This document shows, one piece after another, positions 7,281-13,974 of a stretch of DNA of 33,555 nt. The translations under genes were made by a program, and so were the position numbers. Source of the DNA: Dehalococcoidales bacterium (GTDB lineage Bacteria; Chloroflexota; Dehalococcoidia; Dehalococcoidales; RBG-16-60-22). Numbering within the stretch: position 1 is the first letter of the stretch; each line of letters starts with the position of its first letter. The notes under the pieces were generated by a model. The model had not been told where the DNA came from. It searched no databases and saw only the letters and a program-made list of their open reading frames with translations. The stretch covers positions 1-33,555 of the forward strand of contig JAQTMM010000015.1 of assembly GCA_028714335.1 (NCBI GenBank). The letters run 5' to 3'.

Positions 7281-8933
7281 ATGAAAAAATTGTTTGGTAA
7301 AATATCTTTTCTAATACTGATGGTTCTACTTGCCACTACCTTCATTATGCCGTGTGCCGTTGCGCAGGCAGCCGCAGGCGACCCCGAATGCTGGGCAGTT
7401 ATTGTCGGCATTAATGAGAATCAAAGTGGTACGCGTAACTGGCATTTCGGTATTGAAGATGCCCAGGCTTTTAATGATGCCATCTCACCGACCTGGGGTT
7501 CCGACCACATCAGACTGCTGACAGGAACTGAGGCAACCAAGGCAGCTATCCTGCAGTCCGTCGGTTGGCTAGCTTCAAATGCAGGAGCCGATGATACTGT
7601 ATTATTCTATTTTTCTGGTTGGGATGATGATGTTCTTTATCCGTACGATTACAATGCGGCCGGTAGTGAGATAACAGCCGCGCAATTAGGTACCGCCTTC
7701 AATGCTGTTACCGCTCAAAAAGCCGTTTTTGTTTTTGGTGGTTGGGAAGCGAATGTTATGCGAAGCGCCCTGATGGCAAATGGACGAGTTATCATGTTTG
7801 CCGCTGAAGAAACCGGTGCAGTGTGGTATTCCAACACCAATCAATCCCATATCTTCAATAAATATATTACAGCTGCTCTCGATAACTTCAACGACGCTGA
7901 TGCTAACAGCGACTATCAATTGACCGCTGAAGAAATTTTCTACTACGCGGCGGATTTAACCACGCAGGACCATATTTCCCAGGTACCCGTAATGGTTGAT
8001 AATTACACGGGCGGCCTGGCAATAATGGCCAAGTTTATATTCGATACTAATATGATTCTGCCTGCCGGAGCAACAATCGTAACGATTGACGGCACCAACT
8101 ATACCTCGATACCGTCACCGTTCCTCTGGGTGCCGGGCGGCAACCATACTGTGACCGTGCCCGGTGAAATCAGCGGAGATACCGGAACACGCTACGTCTT
8201 TACCGGCTGGAATGGGGGCGCTACTGTGCCCACCCAGACCTTCTCTTACGGGCAACATACCGCTAACTTTGAAAAGCAATATCTACTCACGGTTAATTCC
8301 ACTTACGGGAATCCAACCGGCCAGGGGTGGTATACCGCCGGTTCTACCGCCAGTTTCTCCATCACTAACTACATTGAAACCTCCGACACCAAACGTTACT
8401 TCGGCGGCTGGAGCGGCGATGTTACCGGTTCTACCACCAGCGGCTCTCTAGTAATGAATGCCCCGAAAACGATTACCGCCAGCTGGGATTCCGAATATCT
8501 CCTGACGATAAACTCGGAGTACGGCACGCCTACCGGTGCCGGCTGGTATAACGCCGGACAAACTGCCAACGTTGCTGTTGCCGAATCCGAAGGTTTCATG
8601 ATCAAGAATGTCTTCGATGGCTGGACCGGCGACCTGAATACCGCTACCGCCAGCACCAGCATCGTTATGAACGGCCCCAAGGTTATCACCGCTACCTGGC
8701 ACTCCGACTACATGATGCTGATTATTATCATCGTGGTTGTGGTGGTTGTCATCGGTGTGGTAATCACCCTCGTGCTTATCCGCCGCAAGGGCGGTACCCC
8801 GGGCGTTCCTCCTACTGCTATGGCGCCTGCCGGTACTCCTCCGATGGGTTCAGCACCGCCGGCTTCAACACCGCCTCCGGCAGCAGGCCCACCTCCGGTG
8901 CCTCCACCTCCGCCTCCTCCACCGGCCGCGTAG
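7281..8933 (+). CDS. Pseudocaspase/InlB-repeat surface protein, copy 6
   Basis: 550 residues with ribosome site AAGGAGAAAG before the ATG. The signal peptide ends around VAQAAA. In the caspase-like fold the His position is Trp (FSGWDDD, W114) and the Cys position is Trp (FGGWEAN, W155), so no protease activity is expected. The EF-hand-like loop DANSDYQLTAEE remains. Three B-repeats, a very hydrophobic helix (IIIIVVVVVVIGVV), RRK and a long Pro/Ala tail ending in eight prolines and AA follow. The repeats and tail resemble copy 1 more than the neighbouring copies. Its role is unknown; a decoy, scaffold or calcium-responsive adhesion role would fit. Confidence 0.87.
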   Translation: MKKLFGKISFLILMVLLATTFIMPCAVAQAAAGDPECWAVIVGINENQSGTRNWHFGIEDAQAFNDAISPTWGSDHIRLLTGTEATKAAILQSVGWLASNAGADDTVLFYFSGWDDDVLYPYDYNAAGSEITAAQLGTAFNAVTAQKAVFVFGGWEANVMRSALMANGRVIMFAAEETGAVWYSNTNQSHIFNKYITAALDNFNDADANSDYQLTAEEIFYYAADLTTQDHISQVPVMVDNYTGGLAIMAKFIFDTNMILPAGATIVTIDGTNYTSIPSPFLWVPGGNHTVTVPGEISGDTGTRYVFTGWNGGATVPTQTFSYGQHTANFEKQYLLTVNSTYGNPTGQGWYTAGSTASFSITNYIETSDTKRYFGGWSGDVTGSTTSGSLVMNAPKTITASWDSEYLLTINSEYGTPTGAGWYNAGQTANVAVAESEGFMIKNVFDGWTGDLNTATASTSIVMNGPKVITATWHSDYMMLIIIIVVVVVVIGVVITLVLIRRKGGTPGVPPTAMAPAGTPPMGSAPPASTPPPAAGPPPVPPPPPPPPAA

Positions 8934-9039
8934 CGGAATAGCGCGATAAACTATATAAAACAGAATATCCTTCTATCAACAGGAAAGATAGAAAGCGAAA
9001 TGCTGGTTACCAGAAAATCCGGTAGAAAGCAAGGCAGGG
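8934..9039. other. Spacer after the array
   Basis: About 100 bp between copy 6 and the next promoter. I see no ORF with a ribosome site. A weak inverted repeat (TTCTATC/GATAGAA, 8971-8993) is present but is AT-rich and has no T-run, so it is not a convincing terminator. Confidence 0.4.
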
Positions 9040-9068
9040 TTGACATTGACTTTCACCGTGTGTAATCT
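9040..9068 (+). promoter_or_regulatory. Promoter of the zinc-ribbon/OB-fold gene
   Basis: TTGACA (9040-9045), a 17 nt spacer and TAATCT (9063-9068). The -35 is perfect and the -10 is poor. It lies 17 nt before the start codon, with the ribosome site in between. Confidence 0.45.
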
Positions 9069-9085
9069 AAGGGTGAGGTATCTTC

Positions 9086-10120
9086 ATGCCGGAATGTCCT
9101 AACTGTGGACTTGAAGCTCTAAGAACTAAAGATTGGGTTTGTCAGTGGTGCGGTTATCCGCTGATATCGAACTCATTTAAGACAATAGATAAGACGTACA
9201 AAGAGCTGCAGGAAGAACGGTCGCCGGCGCAAATGCCGCCGCCCGAAACTACGCAGCCCCGGCCGCGACCCGAAAGTAGGCCGGAGCCGCAACCGAGAAT
9301 TGAGCAGCCCGAACAGCCTGTTTATGAGATGCCGGAGCGACCGGTATCTCCTTCCCAGCCTCACCCAAAAGCGGAACGCGCGGCTCCTGAACCTCCCGTT
9401 GAACGGCAGCCAGAGGCCATACCTCCGCGCATACCTGAAGAACAAGCCCGCCCCGAGGCTAAAACAACTCCACCTGTTGCCAAAACTCCGGTTGTGCCTG
9501 AACCCGAACCCAAACCTGAACCTGAACCTGAACCTTACGTTCCCGAGGCTGTTGAGGATACCGCCCCCGAATCGCCGCAGTATGAAGAGGAAGCTCCGCC
9601 CGAAGAGGCAACTCCCCCCGCCCGGCAAGAGCTCCAAGACGAGGCCCAGCTAGAGCCCCAGGAAGAGTTCCCGCAAGAGCCGGCTATACCGGAGGAACAG
9701 CCGCCCGTTCAGAATGAGCCGCTGCCATCGGCGTCAAAGCCGGAATTCAACATGGAGCCGGAACCGGTGCCGGACTTTGAGATTGAACCGGAAGACATTG
9801 AAGACGGCATGGAAATAGCCGTAGAACAAATCGACGCCTTATTCAGAAAGGACCAGGATGTCGCCAATCATGTCTTCACCGGCAAGACCTTCATCATCAA
9901 CGGCATCGTGGAGAAGGTATTTATCAGGGACCACCTCGATATCCGTTATATCATGCTGACCGGCATTATGCAGGGGATTAGCTGGAATCTGCGCTGCACC
10001 TTTGAAAAGGAAAACACCCGGGATTTAAGCGGGCTTCAAGAGGGGCAGGTGGTAAAGGTTCAGGGCACTTACGACGGCGTTGGCAAGAACATTATCTTTA
10101 AGGATTGCGCCTTGGTTTAG
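9086..10120 (+). CDS. Zinc-ribbon protein with Pro/Glu-rich linker and OB-fold-like domain
   Basis: 344 residues in three parts. An N-terminal zinc ribbon (CPNC and CQWC, residues 4-23) is followed by about 190 residues of low-complexity Pro/Glu sequence including PEPEPKPEPEPEP, probably disordered. The C-terminal domain of about 90 residues (from HVFTGKTFIINGIVEKV to FKDCALV) resembles the tRNA_anti-like OB-fold family. No signal peptide or transmembrane helix is seen, so it should be cytoplasmic. GGGTGAGGT 6 nt before the ATG supports the start. The role is unknown; OB folds bind nucleic acid, oligosaccharide or protein. Its 3' end overlaps the convergent NUDIX gene by 23 nt. Confidence 0.75.
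   Translation: MPECPNCGLEALRTKDWVCQWCGYPLISNSFKTIDKTYKELQEERSPAQMPPPETTQPRPRPESRPEPQPRIEQPEQPVYEMPERPVSPSQPHPKAERAAPEPPVERQPEAIPPRIPEEQARPEAKTTPPVAKTPVVPEPEPKPEPEPEPYVPEAVEDTAPESPQYEEEAPPEEATPPARQELQDEAQLEPQEEFPQEPAIPEEQPPVQNEPLPSASKPEFNMEPEPVPDFEIEPEDIEDGMEIAVEQIDALFRKDQDVANHVFTGKTFIINGIVEKVFIRDHLDIRYIMLTGIMQGISWNLRCTFEKENTRDLSGLQEGQVVKVQGTYDGVGKNIIFKDCALV
9497..9535 (+). repeat. CCTGAA-type hexanucleotide microrepeat
   Basis: Six or so imperfect tandem CCTGAA/CCCGAA units encode the PEPEPKPEPEPEP stretch. The tract may be prone to length change by slippage in whole codon pairs. Confidence 0.7.
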
Positions 10121-10685
10121 TAACCGGTAATTCCGCGATAATTCCTAATAGCTTATACAATATACGGGCTGTTGCGCCCCAGATTCTCGTTCCCTGGTAG
10201 TAATACGCGAACGACTCTATTTCTTCTCCGTCCAGCATTTCCTTTTCCGGTTTACGGCATTCCTTGTCCAAAAGTGTCTTGAGGGGTACGGTTAGAATAT
10301 ATTCCACCTCACCCTGGTTTGGGACAAGGCGGTAGGGCCAGGGTATCATTGCCACAAAGGGCGTGACGATGTAGTTGGACGTTGTTGTAATCTCATCGTC
10401 CATCTCGCCGATTTTGTTCACATCCGCCGAACGTAATCCTATCTCCTCGTCCGATTCCCTTAAAGCCGTATCCCAAAGCGATTTGTCTCCATCGTCCCGC
10501 ATCCCCCCGGGGAAGGAAATTTGCCCCTGATGGGATTTAATAGTCATCGTCCGCTTGATGAAAACGATGTTATATTCGCCGTTGTCTTTGTAGATGGGAA
10601 TCAGTACCGCCGCCGGCACGCGGCTATTATCGGTGATGTAGATTTTCTTTCTTTGCGCTAAGGCTTTTTTGAGCTCGGCTTCCAT
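10098..10685 (-). CDS. NUDIX hydrolase, CoA-pyrophosphatase type
   Basis: 195 residues. The sequence SHQGQISFPGG followed by a NUDIX box ending ALRESDEEIGL matches the CoA pyrophosphatase (NudL/UPF0035) group, where the extended motif before the box distinguishes coenzyme A hydrolases. Such enzymes split CoA or oxidised CoA to 4'-phosphopantetheine and 3',5'-ADP using Mg2+ or Mn2+ held by the Glu residues of the REx2EE core. It is cytoplasmic. It is transcribed divergently from the acyl-CoA dehydrogenase, another CoA-linked gene. There is no ribosome site before the ATG; the promoter placement suggests a leaderless mRNA. Its end overlaps the zinc-ribbon/OB gene by 23 nt. Confidence 0.85.
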   Translation of the reverse strand: MEAELKKALAQRKKIYITDNSRVPAAVLIPIYKDNGEYNIVFIKRTMTIKSHQGQISFPGGMRDDGDKSLWDTALRESDEEIGLRSADVNKIGEMDDEITTTSNYIVTPFVAMIPWPYRLVPNQGEVEYILTVPLKTLLDKECRKPEKEMLDGEEIESFAYYYQGTRIWGATARILYKLLGIIAELPVTKPRRNP

Positions 10686-10692
10686 CAGCCTA

Positions 10693-10721
10693 ATCTTATA
10701 AGAACGTAAAGATAATTACAA
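10693..10721 (-). promoter_or_regulatory. Promoter of the NUDIX gene, possibly leaderless
   Basis: On the minus strand: TTGTAA, 17 nt, TAAGAT, then only 7 nt to the ATG. A start site at the usual distance from the -10 would fall at or next to the start codon. Confidence 0.4.
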
Positions 10722-10755
10722 ATGACTTTTCTTTCCCCATTCCACTGGTATTGTG

Positions 10756-10761
10756 TATAAT
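10756..10761 (+). promoter_or_regulatory. -10 element of the acyl-CoA dehydrogenase gene
   Basis: A perfect TATAAT in the context TTGTGTATAAT, 24 nt before the ATG. No clear -35 at standard spacing. The TTGTGTAxAAT context also occurs before selA. Confidence 0.5.
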
Positions 10762-10785
10762 TTAAGTGTCACCGGCGGAGGCATT

Positions 10786-11913
10786 ATGGACTTTACTTTA
10801 ACCGAACAAGAGAAGATGCTGCAAAGCCTGGCGCGGGATTTTGCCCAAAAAGAAGTCGCCTCCCGCGCCGCAGAAATCGACCGCACCAACGAGGTTCCTT
10901 TGGATTTGGCGCAAAAGATGGCAGAGCTTGGTTTGCGGGGATTGCCCTATCCCGCCGAATATGGCGGTGGTGGGGCTGGTTACTTGAGCTTTATCCTGGC
11001 GCTGGAGCAGGTCTGCCAGGCGTCGGTCACTGTGGGCGCTATCATGTCGGTCAATACCGTCCCGCAGGAAGGCATCTACCGCTTTGGGACGGAAGAACAG
11101 AAGAAACGCCTGTTAACTCCACTGGCGAGCGGTAAATTGCTTGGAGGTATTGGCTTTACCGAACCGGACACCGGCTCCGACCCCCGCCTGATTAAAACCG
11201 TCGCCCGGCGTTCCGGCGATGGCTATAAAATCAGCGGGCAAAAGATATTCATGTCGCTGGCGCCGGTGCTGGACGTAGTGCTTTTATTCGCCCGCGACGG
11301 GGACTCCGAAGGGATAAACGCCTTTATTTTAGAATCGAAGTCCAAGGGCTACAGCGTGCAGGAAGTGCTGGAGACGATGGGGTTAAGGGGCATGGGCGCC
11401 TCCATCGTTAATTTCGATGATATTTATGTGCCGCAGGAAAACCTGATAGGCAAGCCGGGGCAAGGCTTTGAGATTTTACTGGACGCCATCAGCGTGGAGC
11501 GGATGAGCGTGGCGATGCAGGGGGCGGGGGCGGCGCAGGCGGCTTTAGACCTCGCTGTAGATTATGCCAAGCAGCGCGTGGCGCAGGGCAAGCCCATCGC
11601 CAAGATGCAGGCAATTCAGCAGCAGCTGGCCGAAATGGCTTCCCGCATCGAAGCGGCACGATGGCTGGTTTACCGAACGGCATTCATCCGGGACCAGGGG
11701 CAGAGCATTCAATATGAGTCTTCGATGGCAAAATTATTTGCTACGCAGGTGGCGGTGGACGTTACCCGCATGGCGATGCAAATCCACGGCGCTTTTGGGG
11801 TGATGAAGTCGCTGCCGATAGAGCGCTTCTACCGCGACGCCAAGATGACAGAAATTTACGTTGGCATCAACGAGGTGCACCGCAGTATTGTTGCCAATAG
11901 GCTTTTGAAGTAA
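10786..11913 (+). CDS. Acyl-CoA dehydrogenase
   Basis: 375 residues, the normal family length. The ORF track starts at 10753, but the ATG at 10786 follows a strong GGCGGAGG ribosome site and begins the conserved N-terminus MDFTLTEQEKML. It is an FAD flavoprotein that oxidises acyl-CoA to 2-enoyl-CoA and passes electrons to ETF. The FAD/substrate motif GGIGFTEPDTGSDP and the C-terminal QIHGAFG are present. The catalytic Glu of the common position (IYEGT in MCAD) is Val here (IYVGI). A Glu lies at the alternative isovaleryl/long-chain position (ISVERMSVA, E238), so the base is probably supplied from there. Chain length or branching of the substrate cannot be told. It stands alone, without etf or thiolase genes nearby. 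Confidence 0.92.
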   Translation: MDFTLTEQEKMLQSLARDFAQKEVASRAAEIDRTNEVPLDLAQKMAELGLRGLPYPAEYGGGGAGYLSFILALEQVCQASVTVGAIMSVNTVPQEGIYRFGTEEQKKRLLTPLASGKLLGGIGFTEPDTGSDPRLIKTVARRSGDGYKISGQKIFMSLAPVLDVVLLFARDGDSEGINAFILESKSKGYSVQEVLETMGLRGMGASIVNFDDIYVPQENLIGKPGQGFEILLDAISVERMSVAMQGAGAAQAALDLAVDYAKQRVAQGKPIAKMQAIQQQLAEMASRIEAARWLVYRTAFIRDQGQSIQYESSMAKLFATQVAVDVTRMAMQIHGAFGVMKSLPIERFYRDAKMTEIYVGINEVHRSIVANRLLK

Positions 11914-11919
11914 AACGAA

Positions 11920-11950
11920 AAACCATACCGGCGTAAGCCGGTATCCAGGT
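11920..11950 (-). repeat. Palindromic repeat, left flank of GIY-YIG gene
   Basis: Read on the minus strand this is CTGGATACCGGCTTACGCC GGTATGGTTT, with an 8 bp stem (ATACCGGC/GCCGGTAT) and 4 nt loop at 11925-11944. It matches the right-flank copy at most positions outside compensated stem changes, in opposite orientation. Confidence 0.75.
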
Positions 11951-11957
11951 AGAAACA

Positions 11958-12254
11958 ATGAGTGAGGGTTTCGTATATATTTTAGCCAATGAACGTAATG
12001 GTACATTGTATACCGGCGTCACCAGTGATCTGATGCGGCGTGTTTACGAACACAAGAATGATTTTGTAGAAGGATTTACCAAAAAATACGGTGTTCACAA
12101 ATTGGTGTATTTTGAACGGTGTGATGATTGCGACACTGTACTTCTTAGAGAAAAACAAATCAAAGAATGGAAAAGGAAGTGGAAACTCGAACTAATAGAA
12201 AAAGTGAACCCATTTTGGAAAGATTTGTTTGATGAATTGATAAATCAAGGATAA
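11958..12254 (+). CDS. Small GIY-YIG domain protein
   Basis: 98 residues consisting of a single GIY-YIG nuclease domain: VYIL (degenerate GIY), then YTGVTS (YIG), the conserved Arg in RRVYEHK, and the Glu in LREKQIKEWKR. This is the UPF0213/YhbQ-like class of short single-domain proteins, often annotated as excinuclease-like; cellular roles are poorly known. The ATG is inside the area next to the left palindrome; no good ribosome site is visible. Base composition is more AT-rich than the acyl-CoA dehydrogenase and tgt genes on either side. The gene is bracketed by two inverted copies of a palindromic repeat, suggesting the gene and repeats moved in together. Confidence 0.88.
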   Translation: MSEGFVYILANERNGTLYTGVTSDLMRRVYEHKNDFVEGFTKKYGVHKLVYFERCDDCDTVLLREKQIKEWKRKWKLELIEKVNPFWKDLFDELINQG

Positions 12255-12261
12255 CTCAATT

Positions 12262-12294
12262 AACTGGATTCCGGTTTTCACCGGAATGGTTTAA
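12262..12294 (+). repeat. Palindromic repeat, right flank of GIY-YIG gene
   Basis: CTGGATTCCGGTTTTCACC GGAATGGTTT with an 8 bp stem (ATTCCGGT/ACCGGAAT) and TTTC loop at 12268-12287. Stem differences from the left copy are compensated on both arms, so the hairpin is conserved rather than the exact bases. Confidence 0.75.
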
Positions 12295-12305
12295 ACTAAA
12301 AAAGA

Positions 12306-13469
12306 ATGAATACCCAAAAACATTTTACTCTCCTGAAAACCTGCGACAATGCCCGCGCCGGGGAACTTAATACCCCTCACGGTAAAATCCCTACGCCCGT
12401 CTTTATGCCCGTCGGCAGCCAAGCGACGGTTAAGACCCTCACCCCGGAGGATGTAAAGTCTCTGGGCTTTAACATGATTTTAACCAACACCTATCACCTC
12501 TATTTGCGCCCCGGCGTTGACGTCGTTAAAAAGCTGGGCGGACTCCACGACTTTATGGGCTGGGGCGGCGCGATTCTTACCGACAGCGGCGGCTACCAGG
12601 TCTTTAGCCTTTCCCCCCTCTGCAAAATCACCGACGAAGGCGTTAAGTTCCGCTCGCACATTGACGGCTCCGAACACTTCCTTACCCCCGAACTGGCCGT
12701 TAAATACCAGGAAGCTTTGGGTGCCGACGTTATCATGGTGTTGGATGAATGTTCCGCTTACGGCGACGCCAAAGAGAAAATCCAGAAGGCGATGGACAGG
12801 ACCCACCGATGGGCGAAGCGGTGCCTTAAATCCCACAAAACCAAGAACCAGGCGCTTTACGCCATTGTTCAGGGCGGCATGTTCCCGGACTTAAGAAAAG
12901 CCTCCGCGGAATATTTAACTCAGCTCGATTTTCCTGGCTATGCCATCGGCGGCTTAAGCGTCGGCGAGCCTAAAGACGTCACCTTCCCCCTTATCGAACA
13001 GACCACAGCGCTTTTGCCCCCCGCTAAGCCCCGCTACCTGATGGGCGTCGGCGCGCCGGAGGACTTAGTCGAAGGCGTGGCGCGGGGCATCGATATGTTC
13101 GATTGCGCTTTGCCTACCCGTGTTGCACGTAACGGCGCGCTTTATACGAGGCAGGGGAGGGTGAATATCCGCCGCGCTATTTACTCTAAGATAGATAAGC
13201 CCATTGACCCATCATGCGACTGCTATACCTGCCGCACCTTTTCCGCCGCCTATCTTAACCACCTCTTCCGCGCTGAGGAGCTTTTAGCTTTACGCCTGGC
13301 GACCAACCACAACCTGCGCTTTTTAAACAACCTGATGAAAGACATCCGCAGCGCTATCATGGACGGCACGTTCGACCGCTTTGCTAAAAGCTTCCTGAAA
13401 ACCTACCAAACGACTAACGAACAGACCCGCGTGGCGCAGAAGGGCAAGTGGCTTAAGGGCAGAAAATAA
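12306..13469 (+). CDS. tgt: Queuine tRNA-ribosyltransferase (tRNA-guanine transglycosylase)
   Basis: 387 residues, the bacterial Tgt length. The enzyme replaces guanine 34 in GUN anticodons of tRNA Asp, Asn, His and Tyr with preQ1 on the way to queuosine. Visible signatures are TDSGGYQVFSL (substrate pocket and general Asp), GGLSVGE, the nucleophile region MFDCALPTR, and the zinc site CDCYTC with a downstream His (NHLF). The reading frame starts directly with MNTQKHFTLLKTCDNARAG, typical of the family. The ribosome site is weak (AAAAAAGA). No queA or yajC neighbour is present; the gene stands between the GIY-YIG unit and a small zinc-ribbon gene. Confidence 0.96.
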   Translation: MNTQKHFTLLKTCDNARAGELNTPHGKIPTPVFMPVGSQATVKTLTPEDVKSLGFNMILTNTYHLYLRPGVDVVKKLGGLHDFMGWGGAILTDSGGYQVFSLSPLCKITDEGVKFRSHIDGSEHFLTPELAVKYQEALGADVIMVLDECSAYGDAKEKIQKAMDRTHRWAKRCLKSHKTKNQALYAIVQGGMFPDLRKASAEYLTQLDFPGYAIGGLSVGEPKDVTFPLIEQTTALLPPAKPRYLMGVGAPEDLVEGVARGIDMFDCALPTRVARNGALYTRQGRVNIRRAIYSKIDKPIDPSCDCYTCRTFSAAYLNHLFRAEELLALRLATNHNLRFLNNLMKDIRSAIMDGTFDRFAKSFLKTYQTTNEQTRVAQKGKWLKGRK

Positions 13470-13516
13470 CCTTTTAAATGTGACTTTTTTCTTATTTTCT
13501 GTTATTGTGTTTCCAC

Positions 13517-13522
13517 TATAAT
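13517..13522 (+). promoter_or_regulatory. -10 element of the small zinc-ribbon gene
   Basis: A perfect TATAAT 29 nt before the ATG, in a T-rich spacer after tgt. The -35 is weak. Confidence 0.4.
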
Positions 13523-13551
13523 ATGCTTAAAAGGTTTAGTGGAGGCGCATT

Positions 13552-13701
13552 ATGGCGAAAGATAAAGATAAGAAAGAACACAAACATTTGCCCCCGGTGA
13601 AATCCGGCGATAAATACATTTGCCCGCACTGCCATATAGAATTGCCATACAATAAAGACTGCCCGACGTGTAAGCTGGGCATTGACTGGTCGAAGATTTA
13701 A
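13552..13701 (+). CDS. Small zinc-ribbon protein (49 aa, not in ORF track)
   Basis: The ORF encodes 49 residues: a lysine-rich start (MAKDKDKKEHKHLPP) and a zinc ribbon with CPHC and CPTC separated by ten residues, ending LGIDWSKI. The ATG is preceded by GTGGAGG with good spacing and a TATAAT further up, so it is very likely a real gene. Function is unknown; the basic arm plus zinc ribbon would suit binding to nucleic acid or to a larger complex. Its stop codon abuts the stop of the convergent moaD-like gene. Confidence 0.8.
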   Translation: MAKDKDKKEHKHLPPVKSGDKYICPHCHIELPYNKDCPTCKLGIDWSKI

Positions 13702-13974
13702 TTATCCGCCGTGAATCACGTATAAAAGACTAAACTTATCGCCATTTTTTAACGGTTGGTTCATATCCTTGGGGTAAACGCTTTGCCCGTTGATAAAGTA
13801 GTCGTAAGTACGCGCCAGATTGCCGTTCTTGTCCAGCAATAAACGTTTTAGCTTGGGGAAGCGTTCTACCAGAGCGTGCAGACATTCGCGGACGGTTTTG
13901 CCCTCAACATCAACACTTAGAGTGTCATTGGTATATAACCCGAAAAACGAGGACATCTCGATATTTACACTCAT
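13702..13974 (-). CDS. MoaD/ThiS-like ubiquitin-fold sulfur carrier
   Basis: 90 residues ending in the diagnostic Gly-Gly (VIHGG) needed for adenylation and thiocarboxylate formation. The ubiquitin-like pattern includes EGKTVRECLHALVERFP and a C-terminal LKNGDKFSLLYVIHGG. Its start overlaps the stop of the MoeB-like gene by 4 nt (ATGA), so the two are translationally coupled, which supports an E1/carrier pair. Given the fdhD and MOSC genes in the same run, molybdopterin synthesis is likelier than thiamine synthesis, but a role in another thio-transfer pathway is possible. Confidence 0.85.
   Translation of the reverse strand: MSVNIEMSSFFGLYTNDTLSVDVEGKTVRECLHALVERFPKLKRLLLDKNGNLARTYDYFINGQSVYPKDMNQPLKNGDKFSLLYVIHGG

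Larger units (their letters stand above)
1..8933 (+). repeat. Tandem array of six caspase/InlB-repeat paralogues
   Basis: Six same-strand genes follow one another with spacers of about 57 to 85 bp. The five complete products align over their full length: signal peptide, caspase-like domain, B-repeats, one transmembrane helix and a cytoplasmic tail. The first copy is cut by the window edge. The repeats contain the recurring motif GAGWY...FxGWSGD...MxxPKxxTAxW. The array clearly arose by gene duplication with later divergence. Copies 1 and 6 have the most similar C-terminal halves and tails. How far the array extends to the left cannot be seen. Confidence 0.93.

Noticed and set aside
8971-8993. 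Possible terminator after array copy 6
   Set aside because: The stem is AT-rich with a 9 nt loop and no following T-run.
9173-9637. A 154-residue minus-strand ORF opposite the Pro/Glu-rich gene
   Set aside because: It is Arg/Phe/Gly repeats caused by reading the low-complexity linker backwards; no ribosome site and no recognisable domain.
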